Source: Arsenophonus apicola (GTDB taxonomy: Bacteria > Pseudomonadota > Gammaproteobacteria > Enterobacterales > Enterobacteriaceae). Taken from it: a stretch of 64,000 nucleotides of DNA. The translations under genes were made by a program, and so were the position numbers. Location of the stretch: the NCBI RefSeq assembly GCF_020268605.1, contig NZ_CP084222.1:1922001-1986000 (forward strand). Direction: 5' to 3'. The notes under the pieces were generated by a model. It had not been told where the DNA came from. It saw only the letters and a program-made list of their open reading frames with translations, and did not search any database. Below are positions 37,943 to 47,918 of the stretch, one piece after another (within the stretch, counting starts at the first letter, position 1; each line of letters opens with the position of its first letter).

Positions 37943-39961
37943 CTTACATTTCCTTTTGCCTGCTGCAAAATTTGCAATAAGTCATCTTTGTTCAACAAAG
38001 GCGATAGAATTTTCCCCTGCGTCAATCCAGGGCCATAAATCTGGTTGTAGGGAACCGCCAGCATACCGCGTTTTTGTAAAAATTGATTAATGGCGGCTGA
38101 TGGCTGAGTCCAGTCACCACGCAATGCGACCACATCTTCAGCCTGTAGAGCTTTTTGCACATCGCTACCTAGCAAAACATTAAATTTGTTAGCTTTACAA
38201 GTAACGCACCAGTCAGCAGTTACATCGATGAATACCCGTTTATTCGCCGCTAGTGCCTGGTTAATTGCTGCTTCGGTTAATGGTTGCCAGCGGATCTCAT
38301 CTTTCAGTGATTGCTTGCTGTAGTGTAAAGTAAGCATAACTAACCCAATAGCGAGCGCAGCACTTCCACACACAGTGATTGCCCAACGTAATGAATAATG
38401 ACGTGCACAACTGAACAATAAAGCCGCTAGTATTAAAAAGCCCAAAAACAATGTCCAACTTGTACCGATAAATGCAGTGAGCAAACTAAGTAACCAGAGA
38501 CAGGATGCCAGCATCATAGCAGCCAGCCCCTAGACGCAATTTATTCATCCAACGGCCAGGTCGAGGTAGCCGGAAAGCTAGCGTAGGTCTCACGGCAATT
38601 AATAACCAAGGTAAACTCATACCAATGCTCATTGCGATAAATAGTCCCCATAATTGCGGTAATGGTGCTGCCAGTGCAATAGCAACTGCAGTACCAAGAA
38701 AAGGAGCCGAACACGGTGTTGCTAGTAGCGTCGCAAATGCACCGTGTAAGAAATGGCCCACTAACCCATCAGCCTGCAAGTTTGCTAATCGTGTATTAAA
38801 ATTAGTGGGTAAGCGGAAATAGAACAGTCCAAAGAGATTTGCACTAAATAGCAGGGTGACTATCACTAATAAAGCGATAAACCACGGATTCTGAAACTGA
38901 ATACCCCAGCCTATTGCTTGATTGGTTAGCCGTAAAATCGTCATCAACAACGCAAGCGCCATAAAAGAGATAATAATACCGCCGCTTGAAGCCAAGAATT
39001 GTAATCTTACACTGCGACGATCACGCTGTTGCAGCTGTAAAATAGTGCTAAGCTTGAGACCTAACACTGGTAAAACACATGGCATAAAATTAAGGATCAA
39101 ACCGCCTGCGATGGCGAATAACACAATCTGCCAAAGTGGCATTTGTAAGTGTTCAGAGGCTAGTGGCGCGCCAATGGTTACCGTGCTTTGCTGAGCAATG
39201 CCTTCATCCTCTATCACTAACGACAATGTTTTACCGGTCAAATCTGGTGCACCATCGCCCCACTCATCAGTCGCAGGTAAAGTGATCTGCAAACGTTGTC
39301 CTTGTAGTTGCAAAACTGGCTTACCAAGGCTGGCTCCATCTGGCATATCGACAAAAACTGCTGGTGCCTGCCAGCTAGCTACCCGTTCAGCCAGTACCTG
39401 CACTACACCGCTGCGATAACCTGCTGTTAGCTTTGCTAGTAATGCGTTTTCTTGTGGGATTTTACCCATCGCTGCAGCGTAATTATGGGCAAAGTTTGCA
39501 TCAGTGGGTTGTTGTAGATCTAACGTGAAAGGATAATCGGTTAGAATACAGACGTTGCTGCAGGTTGACAATGTCAAGGTACCACTTAGCAGTGAGTCAG
39601 GTTTTGCTGTTAACTGGATCGGCAGGCTAACACCCTCATGATAGCCTTGAGTACTGATGCCAGAAACATCAAAGCGTTGTGGGGTTGGCCAAAACCATTT
39701 TGCCGCAATTGAATTATCGTGCCAGGTGATTTTCGGCGCAATCCCCCCCTCTCCCGGTGTTCGCCAGTAAGTTTTCCACCCCTCTTGTAAACGGATATCA
39801 AGTAAAAGGCGCGTAACGTCAGCTGCGTTATTGTCAGCGCGTAAACGAACTTCAGCATGACTATTTTGTAAGTTTTTAAGCCAACCGGTGTCGGCTGCAA
39901 AAGTAACTGGCAACCATAGCATAAGCAATGCCAGCAGGCTATTACGAAAAAAATTTAGCAT
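37939..39961 (-). pseudogene. scsB: ScsB-like DsbD-family transmembrane thiol reductase, frameshifted
   Basis: ScsB moves electrons from cytoplasmic thioredoxin across the membrane to ScsC. Domains run in order: signal peptide and periplasmic domain (with TCSNVC), a DsbD-type membrane core (Cys in NFMPCVLPVLG and ATPCSAPFLG), then a frame change near 38517-38530 (NKLRLGAG passes to AMMLASCLWLLSLL), the last helices and a C-terminal thioredoxin domain with CVTC in ADWCVTCKANK. A single extra base explains the break. As it stands, the membrane core would end in a few wrong residues and the C-terminal thioredoxin domain would be lost or made separately from ATG 38517. The rest of the operon reads intact, so a recent lesion or a sequence error is likely. 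Confidence 0.85.
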
Positions 39962-40009
39962 ATTTTATCTCCAAAAATGAAAATGACTAAGTAATAAACT
40001 TGTCAGTGT

Positions 40010-40375
40010 TCATTCCCGGAAATTACAGAGTCGTAAATGAATACGAAGTCGAGGAGATGAAAGTGGAATAGTAAAAGAGAGTAGTACAGCAAAGCGTGGG
40101 ATAAATACCAGTAACGCTAATAACACACTAAAAATTAGTAGTAGCGCTTCTGTGATCTCAGGTGGGATACTCACTAAGGATTTAGTACTCAACTCACAAG
40201 GAGTCAGCGAATTATCAATATCATCCTGATGATCCTCTGCAAATACGGAGGTCTGCACGCTAGTTACCGGAGAAAATATCAACTGCCCCATAGCAATACG
40301 ACTAATCATACAAATCATGACTATTAGGTATGCCAGGGCGAGAAACCATTTTGACAGTTGCTGCATTTTTCTCAT
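40010..40375 (-). CDS. scsA: ScsA-like small membrane protein
   Basis: A 121-aa protein with two hydrophobic segments (about residues 8-27 and 73-95), a Cys in TPCELSTKSL between them and a basic C-terminus RIHLRLCNFRE. This layout and its place 48 bases before scsB match ScsA of Salmonella, a small protein that protects against peroxide and copper; its biochemical role is little known. The start ATG follows GAGG by 6 bases. It heads the scsABCD operon. Assignment rests on position and on the characteristic C-terminus as I remember it, not on an alignment. Confidence 0.72.
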   Translation of the reverse strand: MRKMQQLSKWFLALAYLIVMICMISRIAMGQLIFSPVTSVQTSVFAEDHQDDIDNSLTPCELSTKSLVSIPPEITEALLLIFSVLLALLVFIPRFAVLLSFTIPLSSPRLRIHLRLCNFRE

Positions 40376-40617
40376 GCTAACCTCGATAAAAACGAATGTT
40401 TATTCTAGCATTGACAATAAATTGTACAACCCTAGACTAGCTAAACAGACGTAATTATTTTATCAGCCTTGATAGTTAAATTAAATTAATCCATAAATAG
40501 GCGACAAAGAAGTTATCTACTTTGTCAATAAGCGAGATTATTGGCATAATACGCTGAAAATATTTGGCAAAATTATGCCAATATCAGTCAAAATGGTAGT
40601 CTTATTGGGAGCCAAAT

Positions 40618-41859
40618 ATGGAGCATGAGTATACCGGCGAATTATTATCGCTGAAGGAAGCATTAAATAATATATTGACTCTAACTACCCCGATCGCAGA
40701 AAAAGAAATTATCTCATTAACCGAATCGATTAATCGTATTACTGCTACAGAAATTATATCACCAATTAATGTCCCGCCATTGGATAACTCAGCTATGGAT
40801 GGTTATGCAATACGCTTTAATGATTGGCATGATGCAACACCGTTGGTTATTGCCGGTAAAGCACTGGCTGGTTCTCCTTTTCGCGGTTCCCTGCCGGCGA
40901 AAACTTGTATCCGCATTATGACCGGAGCGCCGATCCCCACCGGAGTTGATACAGTCATCATGCAAGAAAACACCCGCCTAGCTGATAATGCCATCAGTTT
41001 TATACAACCAATAAAACCAGGCATTAATATTCGTTATGCCGGCGAAGATATTCGACAAGGTGATACCGTATTGCCAGTAGGAACAAAACTTTCCGCCACC
41101 CAAATATCCCTGATCGCCTCATTAGGAATAAGTCAGATAGAAGTTTTTCGCCAGTTGAAAGTGGCTATTTTCTCTACCGGCGATGAACTACAAACTATTG
41201 GTCAGCCACTGGTCGCAGGTCAAATCTATGATACCAATCGACTGGCAATACGCTTAATGTTGGAAAAAATGAACTGTCACGTGATTGATTTAGGTATTAT
41301 TGCTGATGATCCTGACAAACTCTATCAAGCGTTTAAGCAAGCCGATCAACAAGCCGATTTGGTTATCAGTAGCGGGGGAGTGTCAGTGGGTGAAGCCGAT
41401 TATACCAAGCAGATCCTTAATCAAATAGGCAGCATCAATTTCTGGCAACTGGCAATAAAACCTGGTAAACCATTTGCCTTCGGTAAACTAAAATCTGCCT
41501 GGTTTTGTGGCTTACCCGGTAATGCTGTTTCCGCTATAGTTACGTTTTATCAATTGGTACAACCTTTTATTAATCACCTCTGTGCCTTTAGCCAATGGCA
41601 AAGCACCCCCTATTTGAAAGCACGCGCCACTAGCCCGATAAAAACATCTCCTGGGCGCCTCGAGTTCCAACGCGGAATTGCCAAAGTTAATTCTCAAGGA
41701 GATTTAGAAGTAACACCGATGACACAACAAGGGTCACACATTTTGAGTTCTTTTAACCAAAGTAACTGTTTTATCGTTTTAGCGCAAAATCGTGGCATGG
41801 TTAACTTAGGTGAATTAGTTGATATTGAGTATTTTAATCATTTATTGATAAGTGAATAA
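40618..41859 (+). CDS. moeA: molybdopterin molybdenumtransferase
   Basis: MoeA inserts molybdate into adenylylated molybdopterin, the last step to Moco. The 413-aa protein (E. coli 411) shows PPLDNSAMDGYAIR (about residues 53-66), IMTGAPIPTGVDTVI (about 99-113), the active region IFSTGDEL (about 184-191), GQIYDTN, ISSGGVSVGEADY (about 249-261) and KPGKPFAFGKL. All domain boundaries look normal. A good ribosome site (GGGAG) precedes the ATG. It forms an operon with moeB, 2 bases apart. It serves DmsA in this window. Confidence 0.97.
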   Translation: MEHEYTGELLSLKEALNNILTLTTPIAEKEIISLTESINRITATEIISPINVPPLDNSAMDGYAIRFNDWHDATPLVIAGKALAGSPFRGSLPAKTCIRIMTGAPIPTGVDTVIMQENTRLADNAISFIQPIKPGINIRYAGEDIRQGDTVLPVGTKLSATQISLIASLGISQIEVFRQLKVAIFSTGDELQTIGQPLVAGQIYDTNRLAIRLMLEKMNCHVIDLGIIADDPDKLYQAFKQADQQADLVISSGGVSVGEADYTKQILNQIGSINFWQLAIKPGKPFAFGKLKSAWFCGLPGNAVSAIVTFYQLVQPFINHLCAFSQWQSTPYLKARATSPIKTSPGRLEFQRGIAKVNSQGDLEVTPMTQQGSHILSSFNQSNCFIVLAQNRGMVNLGELVDIEYFNHLLISE

Positions 41860-41861
41860 GC

Positions 41862-42623
41862 ATGGCTATTGAATTATCTGACCAAGAGATGCTGCGTTAT
41901 AATCGCCAAATTATTTTACAAAACTTCGATTTTGACGGACAAGAAAAATTAAAAGCAGCGAAAGTATTGCTGGTTGGAGTGGGTGGTTTAGGTTGTGCCG
42001 CTGCTCAATATTTAGCTGCCGCAGGTGTGGGGCAGTTAACACTGCTGGATTTTGATACTGTCTCCCTATCAAATCTGCAACGGCAGATCCTCTATAACGA
42101 GCAATCTATCGGTAGCGCAAAGGTTGACTCGGCCAAAACCACATTAGTTAACATTAATCCATACATAAAAATTTCTACCGTTAATAAAAAACTAGCCGAA
42201 CATGAACTTAATAATTTAATTAAGCGACAAGATGTGATTGTTGACTGTACGGATAATGTCACAATTCGCGAGCAACTTAATCGCCTATGTTTAACACTAA
42301 AACGCCCATTAGTATCCGGCGCAGCTATTCGCATGGAAGGACAACTGGTGGTATTAACTTATCAAGATAATACCCCCTGCTATCACTGTTTAAGTCGTTT
42401 ATTTGGTGAAAATAATCTCTCCTGCATCGAAACCGGCGTTATGTCTCCACTGGTTGGTATTATTGGTAGCCTGCAAGCGATGGAAACACTAAAATTACTC
42501 ACTAACTATGGTCAAATCATAAGCGGAAAAGTGCTATTTTATGATGCCATGTCAACCGAGTTCCACACGATCAATTTAATGCCTGATCCTAATTGTGAAA
42601 TCTGTCAGAGAAACCAATTATAG
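41862..42623 (+). CDS. moeB: molybdopterin-synthase adenylyltransferase
   Basis: MoeB activates the C-terminal Gly-Gly of MoaD by adenylation so that it can be thiocarboxylated. The 253-aa E1-like protein (E. coli 249) has the ATP-binding GVGGLGCAAAQYLAAAGVG (about residues 38-56), DFDTVSLSNLQRQ with the catalytic Arg (about 62-74), DCTDNVTIR (about 128-136) and two zinc-binding CxxC pairs (YHCLS region and CEICQ at the end). It follows moeA by 2 bases. Its partner MoaD is encoded at 58244-58489. Confidence 0.96.
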   Translation: MAIELSDQEMLRYNRQIILQNFDFDGQEKLKAAKVLLVGVGGLGCAAAQYLAAAGVGQLTLLDFDTVSLSNLQRQILYNEQSIGSAKVDSAKTTLVNINPYIKISTVNKKLAEHELNNLIKRQDVIVDCTDNVTIREQLNRLCLTLKRPLVSGAAIRMEGQLVVLTYQDNTPCYHCLSRLFGENNLSCIETGVMSPLVGIIGSLQAMETLKLLTNYGQIISGKVLFYDAMSTEFHTINLMPDPNCEICQRNQL

Positions 42624-42711
42624 GCTAATATTTATCGCCATGAGAGCAACAAAGCGCTTTTGGTACCATCTATTTTGTTAATGCTAACCAAGTGATGGAA
42701 ACATAACATAG

Positions 42712-43293
42712 CTATAGATTATCATAAGTTTTGACTGATGGTGCCGTGTAGTGCGAAAAACGATTAAGCAAATTGGCCGGATTGTCATCAACAATCGCCA
42801 TATGGCGATATTTTTCTTGTAAAAACTTTTCATCAGCCATTTTTTCTATCATAGCAACTAACGGTGCCCAATAATTATTAACATTTAATAAGCCACAAGG
42901 TTTTTTATGTAAGCCAATTTGGCCCCAAGTAAACACTTCACTAAATTCCTCCAGCGTACCAAATCCCCCTGGTAGTGCAATAAATCCATCAGCCAAATCA
43001 ATCATCTTTTGCTTACGTTGATGCATAGTATCGACAATATGGATTTTAGTCAGCCCAGTATGGGAAATCTCACGTTCGACTAATAATTTAGGCATTACGC
43101 CCACAACCTGACCTCCTTGTTCTAATACCGAATTGGCCAAAATACCCATAATACCGACACGACCACCGCCATAAACCAGCGTTATTTTTCTGTTAACCAG
43201 CTCAGCTGCTAACGCGATAGCCTGCTGTTGATAAATATCACTGTCTCCTACACTAGAACCGCAATATACCGTTACACTATTTATCTTTCCCAC
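42712..43293 (-). CDS. LOG-family nucleoside monophosphate phosphoribohydrolase
   Basis: A 193-aa Rossmann-like protein of the LONELY GUY (TIGR00730) family. It has GSSVGDSDIYQQQA near the start, YGGGRVGIMGILANSV (about residues 41-56) and the catalytic motif PGGFGTLEE (about 108-116). Plant and fungal members release cytokinin bases from their nucleotides; bacterial members cleave AMP-like nucleotides, and some were long mislabelled lysine decarboxylases. The physiological role here is unknown. Single-gene unit, convergent with moeB. Confidence 0.9.
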   Translation of the reverse strand: MGKINSVTVYCGSSVGDSDIYQQQAIALAAELVNRKITLVYGGGRVGIMGILANSVLEQGGQVVGVMPKLLVEREISHTGLTKIHIVDTMHQRKQKMIDLADGFIALPGGFGTLEEFSEVFTWGQIGLHKKPCGLLNVNNYWAPLVAMIEKMADEKFLQEKYRHMAIVDDNPANLLNRFSHYTAPSVKTYDNL

Positions 43294-43567
43294 ATGATCC
43301 TCCTTAACTTAAATTGGCTAGTTCCAGCCCCAGCAGACATTAATCAAATCTAACAAACCGATAAATATTTTTCATGTGATTCCTTTTTTAAAATTAACAT
43401 TTATTATAGTGAATATCTTATTTACAATCGGCGCTGAAAATAATACTTGTTCAATTATCTTTTATGCAATAATTACTCAATAACATTAAGTAAATCTTGC
43501 TGTTACTAACTGATTATTTAATTTTCTAACATTTATTTGGTTCTATATTTATCGAGGTTACCTCCAA

Positions 43568-44455
43568 ATGTCATTTGTCTTAAATCAAAAGCGTAAAACG
43601 CTGTTGCCTGTATTGTTGTTGCTCTTTGCAATGCTCTCAATACAAAGTGGTGCTTCATTAGCAAAAAGTTTATTTCCAACTATCGGTGCACTTGGCGTAA
43701 CGGCTTTAAGACTCTTTTTGGCAACAATTATTCTTTTTATAATTTTTAAGCCCTGGCGCAAAAAGTTACGCGGCCATTCACTAAAACATTTACTTATTTA
43801 TGGTATCTCCTTAGGGTCAATGAATTCGCTGTTTTATCTATCGCTAGAAAGGATCCCGTTGGGGATTGCCGTTGCATTAGAGTTCACCGGTCCTTTAGCC
43901 GTAGCAATGTTCTCATCTCGCCGAGCGATTGATTTTGTTTGGATATTAATGGTTATTGTTGGACTAGCTTTTCTACTACCTATCGGAAACAGTATTAATA
44001 GTTTAGATCCTGTCGGTATTGTTTATGCTTTAGCTGCCGGTATTTGTTGGGGAATGTATATCATCTTTGGTCAGCGCGCGGGGGCGGGTTATGGCTCAGC
44101 AACCGTGGCTTTAGGTTCGTTTATCTCGACATTGATTTTTTTTCCAGTCGGCCTTCTCACCGTTGGCATCGAACCTCTATTTGATCTCTCTATCCTACCC
44201 ATTGCACTGGCAGTTGCTATCTTGTCAACGGCCTTCCCCTACACACTTGAAATGTTTGCCCTGACACGCATGCCAGCGAAAACCTTTGGTACCTTAATGA
44301 GTCTGGAACCAGCAATGGGGGCTTTTATGGGCATGATATTTCTTAATGAACACTTAACTTTAACCCAGTGGTTTGCGCTATTATGTATCATTGGCGCATC
44401 AATTGGTTCAACATCAACTATGAAAAGCAAAACCGAAACGGTCGAAATCAATTAA
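43568..44455 (+). CDS. rhtA: threonine/homoserine exporter, EamA family
   Basis: A 295-aa inner-membrane exporter (E. coli RhtA 295) with ten hydrophobic helices in two EamA repeats. Motifs SIQSGASLAKSLFPTIGALG (about residues 25-44), LGIAVALEFTGPLAVAMFSSRR (about 97-118), GQRAGAGYGSATVALGS and FGTLMSLEPAMGAF (about 246-259) match RhtA closely. It exports Thr, homoserine and related amino acids. The ribosome site GAGG directly before the ATG lies in a small self-complementary stretch (GAGGTTACCTC, 43554-43564), which could lower translation. As in E. coli, dps is next to it. Confidence 0.94.
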   Translation: MSFVLNQKRKTLLPVLLLLFAMLSIQSGASLAKSLFPTIGALGVTALRLFLATIILFIIFKPWRKKLRGHSLKHLLIYGISLGSMNSLFYLSLERIPLGIAVALEFTGPLAVAMFSSRRAIDFVWILMVIVGLAFLLPIGNSINSLDPVGIVYALAAGICWGMYIIFGQRAGAGYGSATVALGSFISTLIFFPVGLLTVGIEPLFDLSILPIALAVAILSTAFPYTLEMFALTRMPAKTFGTLMSLEPAMGAFMGMIFLNEHLTLTQWFALLCIIGASIGSTSTMKSKTETVEIN

Positions 44456-44696
44456 GTCGTTCTTAGCACTCAAACAGTGTGTATTCAAACCTAAATTCAC
44501 ACTGTAACTTGTTGCTAATTTGGCTTGCATTCCTATTTTTTATCACCATATTTATAATTGTAAGTAATAAAATAACGCTTACATCAATATTACCTATCAA
44601 TTTAATAGGATCAAATGATAAGACTATTGATCGATAATAAGCTATTTTTTAGATATAAAGTATTAATACATTATTTGATATAACGGGAGCGTAATA

Positions 44697-45203
44697 ATGA
44701 GCACAGCTAAATTAGTTAAAGTACCAAAAATTGATTTACTCTATACCCGGAATAATATTAGTGATAGTACTAAAAAACACGTTATTTCTGTTTTAAATCC
44801 GCTAGTTGCCCAACTTATTAATCTTTCATTAATGACCAAGCAAGCGCATTGGAATCTGCGGGGCAGAAATTTTATTGCCGTTCATGAATTACTAGATGAA
44901 TTTAATTCCTCTATTTTGGAGCACCAAGATGAATTGGCAGAACGTGTGGTACAAATGGGCGGTACGGCGATGGGCACAATAGAGTATGTGCATGACCATA
45001 CCCCACTTAAAGCCTATCCAACCAATATTCACGATGTACAAGATCATTTGAAAGCCTTGGCCGATCGCGCTGCGGTGGTTGCCAATAATGTTCGTAAAGC
45101 GATTGATGATGTAGGTGAAGTAGATGCTGAAGATATTCTCACCGCAGCTTCTCGTGATCTGGAAAAATATCTCTGGTTTATCGAAGCAAATATTGAAAAG
45201 TAA
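44697..45203 (+). CDS. dps: DNA-protecting ferritin-like protein Dps
   Basis: Dps forms a 12-mer that binds DNA and oxidises Fe2+ with H2O2, shielding DNA in stationary phase and under oxidative stress. The 168-aa protein (E. coli 167) has the Lys-containing N-terminal tail (MSTAKLVKVPK), and the ferroxidase ligands in KQAHWNLRGRNFIAVHELLDEF (about residues 48-69) and LEHQDELAERVVQMGG (about 74-90). The ATG follows GGGAG. A strong terminator lies 46 bases downstream, so it is a single-gene unit. Confidence 0.96.
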   Translation: MSTAKLVKVPKIDLLYTRNNISDSTKKHVISVLNPLVAQLINLSLMTKQAHWNLRGRNFIAVHELLDEFNSSILEHQDELAERVVQMGGTAMGTIEYVHDHTPLKAYPTNIHDVQDHLKALADRAAVVANNVRKAIDDVGEVDAEDILTAASRDLEKYLWFIEANIEK

Positions 45204-45248
45204 CCAATGCATAATTGATAACTATATAAAAATAAAATGTCGTCATTT

Positions 45249-45274
45249 AGCCACACAGGAGTGTGGTTTTTTTA
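45249..45274 (+). terminator. rho-independent terminator of dps
   Basis: GC-rich stem CCACAC / GTGTGG (4-base loop AGGA) followed by T7. Confidence 0.85.
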
Positions 45275-45350
45275 TTTTTGTTATCCCCTTAATATCAATT
45301 AATTATTTTACTATAATTGTCAGCATAGTAAGCAATCAATAAGGATTTTT

Positions 45351-45572
45351 ATGGATATTGTCGTTAAAGACGCTAATGGGGCACACTTAAGCGATGGGGA
45401 TAGTGTGCAAGTTACAAAAGATCTTAAAGTTAAAGGAACATCAAAAACCTTAAAACGAGGCACGGCAATAAAAAACATTCGCCTAACGCAAAATAAAGAT
45501 GAAATTGAGTGTAATGCTGAAGGTATTAAAGGCTTAGTGCTAAAAACCTGCTTTCTGAAAAAAATTAACTAA
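45351..45572 (+). CDS. short PhnA/YjdM-domain protein
   Basis: A 73-aa protein that equals the C-terminal SH3-like domain of E. coli YjdM (formerly PhnA): IVKDANGAHLSDGDSVQVTKD at the start, DLKVKGTSKTLKRGT in the middle and a C-terminal LVLKTCFLKK. The N-terminal zinc ribbon of YjdM is absent, and I find no coding remnant of it upstream. Single-domain versions occur in other bacteria, so it is probably a complete gene. Despite the old name it is not a phosphonoacetate hydrolase; the function is unknown. AAGGA precedes the ATG. Confidence 0.87.
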   Translation: MDIVVKDANGAHLSDGDSVQVTKDLKVKGTSKTLKRGTAIKNIRLTQNKDEIECNAEGIKGLVLKTCFLKKIN

Positions 45573-45629
45573 TTTCAATCCAGGAGTAATAAGTAACAGA
45601 CAAAAATGCTGGTTACTTCGCTCTCTTCG

Positions 45630-47734
45630 TTAATGTATTGGTATTTCCGGTTCAACAATCGGAAATACCGGTAATGAAGCTAATAACCGAGCTCCATACG
45701 GTTTGGTTCTTAGTCGCTTATCATAGATAACAATTTCACCATAACAATCATGACTACGGATCAAGCGACCAACTTGCTGAATTAGTGTGAACGAGGCACT
45801 TGGCAAACTTTGTACTTCAAATGGATAAAGGTTTAAGGTTTTCAACCATTCATTTTCTGTAATAATGATCGGGTTTGTGATCGGGGGAAAAGAGATTTTT
45901 TGAATATGTACCTGCGATAAATAATCGCCTTTCAGATCCAATCCTTCAGCAAAGGATTGTAGTCCAACTAATACGCTAGTGTGTCCTTGATCAATACGTT
46001 GACAATGGCTTTCTACCAACCGATAACGCGGTTTATCTCCCTGAACCAACAATTGCCCGCGTAATTCGCTAACCTGTTGCAAAAAGCCTGCCATTGCACG
46101 TTGACTACTAAACAAAAATAGGATGCCACGATGTTTTCCAAACTGGAGTTGCTGTTTAAAATAAGCAGCCATTTCCGCTATATGTAAAGTTTCATTTTGC
46201 AGCGTTGGTTCAAATGACATTTTAGGGATCACTAATCGCCCCTGTTTAACATGATCAAAAGAGGCATCTAAGCTAATAAAGCGATCATCGTCCGCCTGAT
46301 TTAATCTTGTCAGTTCCGTGAAACGGCTATAACTATCTAACGAGCGTAAAGTGGCTGACGTCACAATGATATGAGGAATATTTTGCCATAACAACTGATC
46401 TAATTGTTCACTAACCCGTATACCAGCACAATGAAAATAGTAATGTAACTGATTTTTATCATAATGACAGCTTAACCATTTGGATACCGGCGCATTTGAG
46501 GATGTTTCACAACTTGCTAAACGCCAAAGTTTAACCATATTTTGCCAGTAACTGAGCATCTTACTGCTAATTAGCAAACTACTATGCAAACTAGCAGCAT
46601 CATGTTTACCACTCTGTTCAGATAGGTGATCGACTATTTTTTCAGTAAGTACCACCAAATCCTGACTAAGCTGTAAAAGCTGTTGGCAACAAATATATAA
46701 TTCCGGCGGTAATTGGCCTAATTTAAATAAATAAATGGGCTCCTGACTTTTGTCTGGTAATAAACGCTGAGTGATTGCCATAACCTGGCTGAAGTAATCA
46801 ATTAATTTTTGTCTGTGTTGGGTTAAATGGTTTGTTTTAGCCAGTTTTGGCGGCTTATCTGGGCGGTATTGGCTCAAATAGTGCTCCACATGACGCACAA
46901 AATGATCTAGCTGCGCTATCAGATGCGATAAAGTAATATTTGCTTCAACTTCTAAGCTATCGCGTGCCACATCAGCGATATGATGCCCTTCATCAAGGAA
47001 TAACAACATCTTTTTAGCCTCAGGTAACACCGAGCCACTCTCCATCGCCGCCATCACCAACGCATGATTGGTAACAATGACATCAACTTGCTCAATTTTC
47101 CATCTCGCCAAAAAAAATGGACAGCCATGGTAAAACTGACAATTTCTGGCTAAACATCCGACTTTGTCGGTACTAATTTTTTTCCATAAACTGTCATCTA
47201 ACGCTGTTTTATAATGATCTCTAACCCCATCCCAGAGACCGGCCATAAAATCAGCATGTAACTGTTGGCAAACAGTTCGCTCTTGTTCACTCGTTACCGC
47301 CATCTCCTGTTGCACTAAATACATTAAGTCAAGCTGCTGCTCATCCACTGCACAGATAGCGGCCAGATTGCGTGGGCACAGATAACGTCTGCGGCCAAAA
47401 ATAGCAATAAATCGTAGCTCGGGAATAACTTTAGCTAACAAAGCAGATCTTTATGCAATATTTGATCTTGCAAAGCAATATTTGCCGTACTAATGACTAA
47501 AGGCTTGCTTTCTGCCCGGCTAATCGCAATACCGGCAATTAAATAAGATAGTGTTTTACCTACTCCGGTTGGTGCTTCAATAACCAAATGTCGGCCTTGT
47601 TCACCGGATAATGTCTTAGCAACTTCGGCGATCATTTGTCGCTGCGCAATACGTGGCACAAAACCTTCAATCGATGTCGATAGCGATTTATACCAAAGGC
47701 TTATCTGATTTTTAATTGCATTAGTTAGCGCCAT
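45630..47734 (-). pseudogene. dinG: ATP-dependent DNA helicase DinG, one frameshift
   Basis: DinG is an XPD-like 5'-3' helicase with a [4Fe-4S] cluster that removes R-loops and D-loops at collapsed forks. ATG 47734 starts a normal N-terminus with Walker A APTGVGKT (about residues 54-61) and STANIALQDQI. At 47440-47450 a missing base ends that frame (HKDLLC, stop), and the next frame continues at LAKVIPELRF to the end with all remaining motifs: cluster Cys in CPRNLAAIC and CLARNCQFYHGC, the DEGHH box, SATLRSL, and QQVGRLIRS. The joined length (about 700 aa) matches E. coli (716). One inserted base restores the gene; either a mutation or a sequence error. Confidence 0.87.
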
Positions 47735-47918
47735 AGAAATCTTATATAAAATATTCTCCGTTAGTTTGATGAGTATAAAACGATAAAATATTTAATTTAT
47801 CATAGTGTTTAATCAATAGAATAAAAATTTAATCCACATTTAATTTCTGACAGAAAATCGATATACTATTTTTAGTTCACTCGCTATCATAAGTTATTGT
47901 TTATAATAGAAGGGTATT

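Noticed and set aside
44892..45342. Several overlapping small frames across dps and its terminator
   Set aside because: They overlap dps on either strand or read through the terminator hairpin, and their sequences look like translated non-coding DNA.
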